Shown here: positions 34,401 to 45,700 of the stretch, piece by piece
Layout: every line of letters begins with the position of its first letter
Numbering within the stretch: the stretch's first letter is position 1
Translations under genes and position numbers: made by a program
The notes under the pieces: model-generated
Databases searched by the model: none
The model's input: the letters and a program-made list of their open reading frames with translations, nothing else
What the model was told of the DNA's origin: nothing
Source of the DNA: Membranipora membranacea
Taxonomy: Eukaryota; Bryozoa; Gymnolaemata; Cheilostomatida; Membraniporidae
DNA length: 64,000 nucleotides
Direction of reading: 5' to 3'
NCBI GenBank assembly: GCA_914767715.1
Contig: OU612070.1
Span: 20,202,025 to 20,266,024, forward strand

Positions 34401-36648
34401 CACTGCTACTTTTCCATACTATTTCTCACTTATTCGTTCAATATGCCACCTGACTGAGTTGGATTTATTATTATCTCAGGCCATATGCAACTACCAGACA
34501 GTCAAAGCAAAAAAATCAGGCCAACAAATTTCTCAAACCTAGTTTTTCCATCCGGAAATGGCTAAGTAGACCACGCCTTCTATAATTTGACATAGTTATT
34601 CAAGTACTCTCAAAAACCAACTCTCCCTGTAGGTTTTACCTGTGCTATCCTGATACAGAAGTTATATAAGTTGGACAAAATCTATGAATTTAGTGAGTTC
34701 ATATCAGCCATTTATGGAAGGTATAAACTTGTAAAGTACCACCAGATATTTCAAATTTTATTCATGGCTACGCAATCAAACTTGGAAAATTCCGAAGTTC
34801 CCAACCGGTTTAAACTGGTTGATCACTCAAGCTCTCATAGAGGAAATTATCCCCTCGTTTCATTTTGTGGCGCGACAGCAAATTTGATGTGAGCGTTTGA
34901 AGCAACACGAGTTTCCTCTCTTTGTAAGTAGAAATCTCTTATCATATTCTTTCTTGATATGTAAGCATATGATGGCTATGACCAAGAAGAGCCAGTTTTC
35001 CATCTGAATACCTAGATAGATAATAATGACACCGTCAATGAATGAAGTGAAGATCTTTTTTTCAAAATTATCATCATCATCATGTGTGTTCTCACTCCGT
35101 CCAAGGAGTAATCCTTGCTCCATCCAATATATGTGTAGGTCCAGACCATTCATGTTTTGTTATTTACCAAGAGGTACTCCTTGCTTGTCCTAGCTATGAT
35201 GTATGTGACTTGGTTAGTTCTAGTTAGTTATGAGCTTGAAACCAACACTCACTCATTTCATTTCTCTAGCGCAGTTCGGACATACATTCATTGTCAAGGA
35301 TTATGACTGTCACTGAGTTGACTAGAAGCAACTATACTAGGTTTGCTAGTTCAGGCCAAGTAACTTTGGAGTGTTTTTTTACATTCTTGAATGCTGTCAC
35401 ACTACAGTTACACTAATTAATGAACCTGTGTGTTGTTCACAATCACTGTATCAAGTGATCATGTATTGCCAGACAACAATATATAGGCTTCTAAATTACT
35501 AACTTAACTACACATACACCATGTTCTGGCCAGATATTACTGTTTCTCCTGGCCTGGGTAACGGCCTGTTGTTGCTGGACAGTCAGACGATGCCATCATG
35601 TTTAGTTAGGCGTCAGGCCTGTGTGTTACAAAAACGCTTGTAATATATTAACTAATGTAGGGAGGTGAGTCAATCTACATCCAGTGCTTCTTACAAGTGT
35701 TGACGGTTTTTAATTGGGTACGACAACATCGCCTCATATCAAACATGCTGATCCTTAGATCATAAAAAGCTCGGGCCTGCCTGTTATGTTACCCTTGTAC
35801 ATTAAGATGAATCAGGGGTTTAGGTTTTAATCAAATTCCAAGAGATATTGCATATGTGTATGTATAAATAGTGGCTATTTGAGCGTCCTTCACTATATCC
35901 TGTCATAAACAATGACCCCTAACAGATTCCAGGGTTGTTGTTGGTATTTATACTTGCTTGGTAATGTCACCAAGTAGTCAGTTATATATAGTGATACATT
36001 TTAATCCTCTGTTGCTACCAGGGGCAGAAACAGTCAGTCATGTAGCCTTCACATGATACACCAATTCTGTTTTGTATTCAAACTGCTGGTAAACTGCTGG
36101 ATGAATAATACAAAATAATGGTGGTTAGAACTAAAACCCACCCTGTTGACTTCAATAAGCTTTTAATAATTAAATTGATCACACCATTTATGAAGAGGTG
36201 GCGGCTCAATAATCAGGTCCATATATCTGACGAACCTGTTTACTGTGTGCCCATAACAGTGCCTGGGGTTTTGCTCGCCGTACAAAATAATAACCCCATA
36301 TGACAATGTCTAAATTCCAATATTGAAATTAATTTTTTTACTGAGGATTGATTCTCTGAATGACTTTGTTTGGCAATTTACCCGCGTACATATCAACCTA
36401 ACCTAAGGCTCTAAATCTGCTTGCTTGATGCTGATGTCAACATATACCTAGTTATTTTTGTGGTAAACGGCCAAATTTAGATGATATCACTAGAGGGTCG
36501 GTTAGCTTGCTTATAGCAATGATGAGTGAGTGCCAAACTCCCAATATATATTGCATCATAAGATACAATATAATATATTTTGTACCATTAAATCAATATA
36601 ATATATTTTGTACCATAAAATTCAATATAAATTTTTGTTTATTTGCAG
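34401..36648. promoter_or_regulatory. Head-to-head intergenic region between RALGAPA and XPO1
   Basis: The RALGAPA start codon (minus) and the first visible XPO1 exon (plus) are about 2.25 kb apart and diverge. Both promoters and the noncoding first exon of XPO1 should lie here, but I see no convincing TATA box or initiator and no strong base-composition island. A small tandem duplication (36561-36630) precedes the XPO1 acceptor. The longer ORFs in this stretch, such as the minus-strand one at 34860-35153, look unlike coding sequence. Confidence 0.5.
36561..36630. repeat. Tandem duplication ahead of the XPO1 first coding exon
   Basis: caatataatatattttgtac plus cat is repeated twice at a 31-base period, ending about 20 bases before the acceptor region. 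Confidence 0.8.
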
Positions 36649-36716
36649 GCCTCCTCTCATCTCATCATCTGTCTTATCCCTCTTCTCTCCGTCATTATCG
36701 CACTCCTGTTGTCACC
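36649..36716 (+). other. XPO1: XPO1 5' UTR part of the first coding exon
   Basis: A strong acceptor (tttatttgcag) ends at 36648. The exon then runs through a pyrimidine-rich stretch to the start codon in the context gtcaccATGt, a good animal initiation context. At least one noncoding exon must therefore lie upstream; I could not place it. The next upstream ATG in the longer frame is not used by the family. Confidence 0.75.
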
Positions 36717-39700
36717 ATGTCTACACTCGCCGAGCAGGCTAACTCTCTCCTCGACTTCAGCGGCAAGCTTGATATCCAACTACTGGACAATGTCATCAAC
36801 TGCATGTACAAAGGCCACGGTCAACAGGTAATTATATATATCAGTGTTAGATAAAACTATGGAGAAATCGGACTGTTATTTTTAAATTTCTCAGAATTGT
36901 GTTTTTTGTTACCATGGATGCAATTATATTACTGTATATCTGTATTCAAGCCCTGTTAAAATTTACCAAGTTGTCAATAATCATCTTCATATGAAGTCAA
37001 CTAGTCAAGAAAACAAATAAGATGTTTATGTTTGTGGACAGTCCTAAACATCTGTTATTGAGGTAGTCACACTTAACATCAGATGGATGTAGATTGTACT
37101 TGAATATTCCGTTTTTGTTTTGTGATTCATATGATGCTTTAGTCATGATGTGGGGAAGTTTCTTTGTTGTTTCTCTGTGTGTACACCTGTTAGGACAGAA
37201 TGTAATAATCACAACATCATTTTTTGTCTTCTTTACCAGCAACAAATGGCCCAGCAGGTTTTGACATCTCTGAAAGAACATCCCGATGCCTGGACCAGAG
37301 TGGATACAATGCTTGAGTACTCATCAGACAATGAAACTAAATATTATGCTCTACAAATCCTCGAACATGTCATCAAAACCAGATGGAAAGCCCTACCAAG
37401 ACAACAGTGTGAAGGTAACTACTAAATCCTACTCTGAGTGTGTCAATTGAAGCAAAAATGCAGTTTTGCTGGTCGAAGTTCAACTAGGTTTCTTGTCCCT
37501 TAAGAGAACAACCGATGAACATTTAATGCTCAGGAAAATGTATGCTATAAGGTCTTATACAAAGTCGGTAATTTTATAAGGTCTTACCCATAGTTTTATA
37601 ACATACTTTTACAATGATTAATCTATATGCTTCTAGGTATTAAGAAATACATTGTGAGTTTGATCATAAAGACTTCGTCAGACTCGGAGGCTTTGGACAA
37701 GAAAAAAGTGTTTCTTGGTAAACTCAACATGATACTTGTCCAGGTATGTAAACATGCAATCTAGCAATCTAATTTGTCAGTGGAATTTTTTTATGAGTAA
37801 ATTGAGCTATCCATTGTTAGTTCCCTTTTTAGTGTAACATTTTACAATAGAAAATTGGACTCTGCAAGTGGACAACCCTGGGATTGCGTTTATTTATTTT
37901 TAGTAGTTTGAATGGGTGAACATCCTCTACATAGTCTCTGTTATATAAGTGTCTCAGGCAAAATGGCTTGTTGTTTACTACGGTGCTCGACCTTGCACCG
38001 TTGTAATATTGAAAAACCAATGTGGGTATTTTCCGTCACTCTAACGAATTACTGTAAACCAGTTTAGACCAGTTGAGAAATCTATTGACGGATTTGTCTG
38101 TATATGGGCGATTGCTGATATGACTAAAATGTGGCGCGGAACTACTAAATATAATCACATGTTTATATTGTCCCTGGGCGGGCATACTGTGAAACATGTG
38201 AGATGATTGCCTGACTCCTGACATATAACCAGAGACTATAGATATATCTATAGTCTCTGATATAACCCCATTGGTCACACACATAAATCTTTTATCTTAT
38301 CACAAATTTTACTATAAAGTTGGCTCATGAGTGGTCACATTGCTCTCCACTCCCGAAACCAGCGCATTCATTGCGACTAGAAACACTAAATTTATTTGCC
38401 ATATGAATGGGGTTGTGTCAAGAGCTGTCTCTCATCTAGGGGGCGGGGGGGGGGTTACTAGATAAGACCATGAATTTGCCATTTTTTACACGCCAATATT
38501 GGAGCCGATCACACTATTTGGTCTGGCAGAGAAATAAGGGTAGAAACGGAATGCAAAAATATTTACAGGCATCTTACGTTTTGGGACCAAAGTTGACAAA
38601 AAAATCCTTTTCATATTATTTAAAATTAATACCCCTCTTAAAAGAAAGCGAAATAAGAATACAGCTATGGATTTTAATTATTACATAAATCTCCCATACA
38701 AGATTGATTGCAAGAAAAAATTTCAGAATCACATAAATATACTTTAATTTTATTATAATTCAAAATAGTTCCATAATTTAATTAATAAAATGTATATATG
38801 TATATACACTTCATGGCCCCTTCCATACCGACGCGGAATTTCATTGCGATTGATGAGATTTTTAATTAATGATATTAAGTTTTATTTACATTAGAAATAA
38901 AAATATATAAGAAGGTCGATTGCTGTTGGTTGGAACCTAGGCGGTTTTACAGCAAAGAATCAATTTTTTTCGTGGCTTTTATAAAAGTTTGCAAAATTAT
39001 GATCTCATTACGTACTCCAAAAAAACACATGACCCAATTATGCACTCATTTCTTTCTTATTGCAGATATTGAAGTATGAATGGCCAAAGAATTGGCCGAC
39101 ATTCATAAGTGATATCGTTGGCTCAAGCAAAACGAATGAGACTCTGTGTCAGAACAACATGATGATCCTCAAACTGCTCAGGTAGGCCTTATTGTGCCTT
39201 CCATAACGGTAATCGGGGCTTGACTGTATAACTGCCTGATAAATCAAACGTGATCCAATTTGCCGGCGGCTCACCAGTAGAATGGGAATGCTCGGACTGC
39301 GGGCAAATTGGATCAAACTTGTTCTAACTACATGCAGTGTACCATAATCTGATTTAGATGGACCCATTGTCCAAAACACATGCTTCGATAATATAAGATA
39401 ATGTTATGTCAAAATTTATGAACCTTCAATAGCTCAGCTTTGTAACTGTACATGTTGGAGCGTTTATGTCATCTTGATCCATCATGGTCAAGAGTCCAAA
39501 TCTCAGCAGTGTCCTTCTAATAGGTCACTTGTGGTAACAGTCTGTCCTTGATGTGCGGTCCTGTGTATAATCAAAGCTGATATCAGATGATTACCCTTAA
39601 TTGTCTTAAATTTTGCCGGTATTTCAAATGAAAAGTATATATTTAATTTTTGACAGTGAGGAAGTGTTCGATTTCTCTACTGGTCAGATGACACAGACTA

Positions 39701-42700
39701 AAGCCAAACATCTGAAGGAGAATATGTGCAGCGAATTCTCAGTCATATTCCAGCTGGCACAGTTTGTTATGGTAAGGTGTTTCACCGCCACTATTATATA
39801 ATGGTAGACATGGCAATAAACTCTTGCAGTAAACAACACCCTCTGCATGTTGCACATGTGACAGGCACGGTTAACTGTTTGTGTGGACGGTGCATCAATT
39901 GAGGTGCCATTTAGCTACTTTTCAAACGTTGCATAAACCTGGTGCATATCACCCACAACATGCACATGAAAATAGGTTGGTCAGTTTGCCATGTCTATCA
40001 AATTTATGTATTCGACTAACTGCTGATATCCCGTTCCATGAAATAGAATATCAATGATCTTAGCTGTATTTCTGATTTTTATTTTTTTATTTTACGTTGC
40101 CATTATTATAAATTAATGTAATCTACCATCATCTGATGTCTGCTACCAGTAAATTAAAATATCAATGGTCTGAACAATGAACTAAAGGTTTAGTTCATTG
40201 GTCTGAAATGCTACTTTGATGATTTTTTTAGGAAAATTCACAGAATGCTACGCTAGTAGGAGCAACACTGGAAACTCTTCTTCGATTTCTCAACTGGATT
40301 CCTCTCGGCTATATCTTTGAGACTAACCTCATCTCATCACTAATCGACAAATTCCTTGACGTCCCCATGTTTCGTAACGTGACTCTAAAATGTTTGACAG
40401 AAATCGCAGGCATCCAAGCAACTCAATACAACCAACACTTCTGTACACTGTTCCAGATGGCTATCGCTAAACTTGAACAGGTGAGCTGGGGAACTTAACA
40501 ATGCTTAGTGGTACTGGTAGACAGATACAATCAAGCTCTGGTTAAAGTTATTGTCAGTATTAAGCGGAATTACTAAATACGCTAATAGTTATACAATTCG
40601 GACTCGCAACCATTTCCTTCATCTTCTCAACTCCTACTTTTGATTTTTTTTGTTACTCAATTTGCTCGTGATGTTGGCACTGAAGTAACAAGATATATGA
40701 AATGATGGTGCAATCAATTGTCATTTTTGTGTTAGTTGTTGATGGGGAAACCAATTGTGTTCCTTTTCTGCAAAAATAGTTACTGAAGAACTTCCCTAAA
40801 TCTAATATTGTAAGGGTATGACATTCTAAAACTGTATGTAATGGTATCAAGACCTAACATGATGTTATGTCTACTGATGCTATAAAGCCTTTTAAATATC
40901 GTATCACCACTCTCTATTTCTGGCATTCTCACTCATCAGGATGAACTGTCTAGCCAAGCTTTGTTGGTGGGAGAGGATGAGAGAGGGTGATAAAGCCTCA
41001 TGAGAGGAAGAGTTGTCCCCTCACCAAAATTGGGCAGAAACGTTCCTAAGATCTAGTATTTTCGATACAATTTATCCCGAAAACGGAAAGAGTCTTCCCT
41101 CTATAATGACTGTCAGAGCTTGCCTTACTGACCGTCTCAGAATGGAATGCTAGCAGTCTCATATGAGTAGTCTATTACTGTGTGAAATGTTGGAAGTTGC
41201 GTGGGCGCCATCAAAGAAAATATGGCTAATCTCCCTCCCTACCTGATGGTGGCGGTGGCACGTGGTTTATTCTTCATTGATCAGTTGTTCGAATAAATGG
41301 GGTATTTTTTTCATTACAGATGATGCCTCCTACAATGAACCTACGAGAGGCTTATCAAAATGGTAAAGATGATGAACAGAACTTCATCCAGAATCTGGCT
41401 TTGTTCCTTGTTACAATAATGAAGGAGCATGGTAGCAGACAATTTGAAGTCGAAGGCCTCAAGGTAAGACATGATATATACTACCAACTTATACTGATTC
41501 AGTGGAAATCAATATGATCAGATTCTCTTGGTTAACTTTTGATATCTTGCATATTTCATGAGAAATCATATTTTTTTGGTCACTTTTTTGTCCTTGGGGC
41601 TTGCTACTAAAACGTATAGAGTTTAACATTGTTTTGAGTATTATTGACATGGTGGTATTAACCATTTACTGCCAGCGATAGCTTTCTTCTCATTTTACAA
41701 TGATATCTATTTACAGGAGCAGCTGGGAAAGGCCCTGAATTACCTCACACTGATCTCAGAAGTAGACGAGACTGAGATATTTAAGATATGTCTGGATTAC
41801 TGGAACGCCCAGGCTGCTGAGTTATACAGGGAGACACCTAACCCCTCCGCTGGACAATCACCTCTGCTGCTAATGGGTGGACTTATGAGTGGAGCTATGA
41901 GACAGATGGAGATGTCTCCTCGACTAGCTCTATATAAAGCAACACTCAGCAAGGTACATACGATCCCCCCTCTCTGGTGCAAACACCCCCTGATACAAAA
42001 TCCCCCTCTCTGGTACAAACACGAAAACACCCCCGCCCTGATACAGACACCCCACGCCCTCTGGTGCAGACTCAATTGTCTTGTGTGGGATTACAGATGG
42101 TTTATTAGGCTATCGTCTAAGATTGGATTTGATCAACAACTGTTTACAAATTCCGGTTTATATTGCTCTAAAATTTAAATGTTGCGTCTGTGAGAGGGAC
42201 ACCTCATTTACTAAACGATCACACAAGTATCCCATACTGCAATGAATTTCACGTAGAGTAAATGACTATGGTTATGTTTTATTTAATACATTATTTACCC
42301 CCGAACTGTTGTTCCTTAGCTGAGGCGAGTTATGATCTCCAGAATGGCTAAACCAGAAGAGGTTCTGGTGGTGGAGAATGAACAAGGTGAAGTGGTCAGA
42401 GAGTTCATGAAAGATACTGACAGTATAAATCTCTACAAGAATATGAGAGAAACCCTCGGTAAGCAATCTCAACTCAAAAACCACCTTTGCTGAACCCCTC
42501 TCCCTATCTTGTGCATCAATAAAGGAATTTTTTTTTGTTAGTAGGCGGTATTGAAGATTAAGCAGGATGGAAACTGGTATGGTTGCGCTTCTCATCAATG
42601 TGTTGATTAAAGGAAGTAATTTGTATTTATCAGCGAGGCATGTTCAACAACAATATTTTGTCCTACAAGTTTTTCAATAACAATATTTTGTCTTACTAAT

Positions 42701-45700
42701 TCCACAATAACAATATTTTATTTCAGTATATCTTACGCATTTGGACTATGTTGATACGGAAATGATCATGACTGAAAAATTACACAATCAGGTTAACGGA
42801 ACAGAATGGTCATGGAAAAATCTCAACACTCTCTGCTGGGCCATCGGAAGTATAAGGTGAGAGAGAAAAAAAGGGTCATAGAACTAGATTACATTCTGGT
42901 TGGAAGCTGCAGTAATCTCAAAATCGGACTCCCTTATTAGCCTGATAACTATCATTGATGTGTTCTATCCGTGTCAACCCAAGTTAATTGTGCCATATAC
43001 CACACCACTCATACCTTCACTTCTATTGGTTCTGAAATGAGATTTTGTCATATGCGAGAGCTGCTGATAATAAACCAAATCAATTCTAGAACCAAAGATG
43101 AATGGTGATACTTTCAAGAATCAGAAATTCAAATTAGTTTGAGGTTTGTGTATCATCCTTACATCAGCTCTTAAAAATGAGATGATGGGTTTCATTTACA
43201 CAGTGGAGCTATGCATGAAGAAGATGAGAAAAGATTTCTGGTAACTGTGATAAAAGACTTACTCGGCTTATGTGAGCAAAAGAGAGGCAAAGACAATAAA
43301 GCTATAATAGCCAGTAACATTATGTATGTGGTCGGACAATACCCGAGATTCCTCAGAGCTCACTGGAGATTCCTCAAAACTGTAGTCAACAAGAACTTTG
43401 AGTTTATGCACGGTAAGTTACAGTATACTAGTGTACATACCTAGTACAGAGATATGCCACATAGTAACAGTGTGGCCATTGTCTAACTCCATACTATAAT
43501 TCAATGTGGGCAAGTCTGTGCTACCTAAAGTGTCTAAAAAGGAGGGGCTGTGACACTATATCCAACTCGATTATAGGATGGTACTGGCATCTGTAGGTTC
43601 AGTTTTAAAGTCCTTATGATCACCCTATGAGAAGTTATGACCTGGAACAGAAGTGCTAACTACATCTGGCGTCATATGTTGAAATCAAATATCCAAACAA
43701 AGCTATGAAACTTACGCCTGTATTTAGACAGAATGAACTTGGTTGGGCAGTCAAAACGTGCATGCTAGTTCTTCTATGGTTTCAGCTCAATGAAGCCAGA
43801 GTAGCTGATGGTTACATAAATGACTGGGTCGATATAATTATACCATTGTTGCAATTTCCTAAGACTTGAGACTCATTGCCATTCCCTTAGTTAGACTTAA
43901 TACTCTTTGCCATTACCTAAGACTTGATACATGTGCTGATTTGTAGAAACCCACGATGGAGTACAGGATATGGCGTGTGACACTTTCCTGAAGATAGCTC
44001 AGAAATGCAGACGCCATTTTGTACAGATCCAGGTCGGCGAGGCTGTACCTTTTATAGAGGAGATACTGGGTAGTATTAATACTATCATCTGTGATCTCAA
44101 CCCACAACAGGTAAGTCTCTCTGAATATCCAATATCTTTGTTGCAGCTGTAACTGAGTACTGCTCGCTTATTCATATAAATATGTAAATACACTGACATA
44201 CTGATATATTTTAATTTTAAAAGTAGTTTGAGTGCACAGCACAAAAATCTTAGAGAAATGTTGTTAAAGTACTTTTCACCAATATTGTATCCTACGACAT
44301 TCTATCTTTTGATGTGAATTGTAATGCTATCAATGGTGCTACTATTTCTGGCGTTAATTAATCACCTTTGTGCTCTACTTTTTTTGCATCGGAAGGTACT
44401 TACTTTTGACGATGATTTTCACAGGTTCACACGTTCTACGAGGCTGTTGGTTTGATGATCGGAGCTCAGACAGAGCCTGAGGCCCAGGAGATGTTGATAG
44501 AGAAGTATATGAGCCTGCCTAACCAGGTGTGGGATCAGGTGATAGCCCGAGCTTCGACTAGTGTGGACATACTCAAGGATCCTGAGGTTATCAAACAGCT
44601 GGGAAACATCCTCAAGACTAATGTCAGAGCCTGTAAGAGCCTCGGTCATCCCTACGTCAAACAGGTGTGTAACATAGCGGCTAGAATCCAGAGCGTGTCT
44701 AACTGACTTACTGTGAATTTGGAATGAATGATTGATGATGACACTTCACAACCTGGACCTCTGGTAATTTTTGACAAGCCCTCCCCCCCCCCCCCCCCCC
44801 CCCCTCTATCTCACCTGGAGATTTTGTCTTTTCAATAAAAACACCAGGGGGTGCCAGTCAAACTTTACCAGAGTCCCAGCTTTCAGAGTAGACCTTAGAT
44901 TTGTTGTGATGTAATTAGAAGTAAACGGGTGATAATAAGGATTGAATGTTGGTATAATTGGTGATACTTTGGCACAGACTTCACCTATTTAACAATATTA
45001 CATGTTGTTTGGTAAACAAACTGCGCTCCCTTGGTCGTTAGAACCAACTTTGAATTTATCTTGCACAATATCACCCATGTTGGTTATATCTAAACCATTC
45101 TGTATTTTTAATATTATGTTACAGCTTGGACGTATATACCTGGACATGCTTAATGTGTACAAAGTAATGTCTGAGAACATTACAACAGCCTGTGTAACAA
45201 ACGGAAATCAAGTCGTCAAACAGCCGCTCATTAAAGGCATGCGTACAGTGAAGAAAGAGACATTAAAACTGATCGGCAGCTGGGTGTCAAGGTCAAATGA
45301 TCCAGCGGTGAGTGATTGTGTTCATCTAGGCTCACCCATGTGTAACTAGACCAAGTTTGGTCATACATTCAGAGGTGCTTTCCCTTACTGATCAGACCCT
45401 GGCTTATCAGTAAAATACGAGCAATTGTGAACGCAGGCAAACTGGATCAAACTTGATCTACTAAGCCGATAACGAATCCGCTAGTTCGGTCACAGTTTCA
45501 ACACCCGAGCAGTTCCGTATTTTGTGTGAGATGAATGTAACACGTAAGGTGTCAAACATGACAATTGTATTCTTTCACATAAGCTTACGGCAATTGTTCC
45601 TTTACTGAACTATTCAGAAAAATGTGAACAAGTTACTGTTAGCTGTAACTTTTCAGAAAATAAATAAAAAATGACACAACTTTTTTATGTTCACAGATTG

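Larger units (their letters stand above)
36717..41953 (+). other. XPO1: XPO1 coding exons 1-8: RanGTP-binding N-terminal half
   Basis: Exons: 36717-36827, 37240-37414, 37637-37743, 39066-39181, 39657-39771, 40232-40480, 41320-41463, 41717-41953, residues 1-418. These hold the importin-beta N-terminal (RanGTP-contacting) domain and the first HEAT repeats. Signatures are [59 protein letters not shown] and [19 protein letters not shown]. The ATG was chosen because the N-terminus aligns directly with other exportin-1 proteins. Confidence 0.95.

Noticed and set aside
34860-35153. Minus-strand upstream exon of RALGAPA
   Set aside because: The RALGAPA protein start at 34400 matches the family N-terminus exactly; this ORF adds unrelated sequence.
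42647-42726. CRISPR-like short regular repeats
   Set aside because: Only three imperfect AT-rich units in an animal intron, with no cas genes or uniform spacers.
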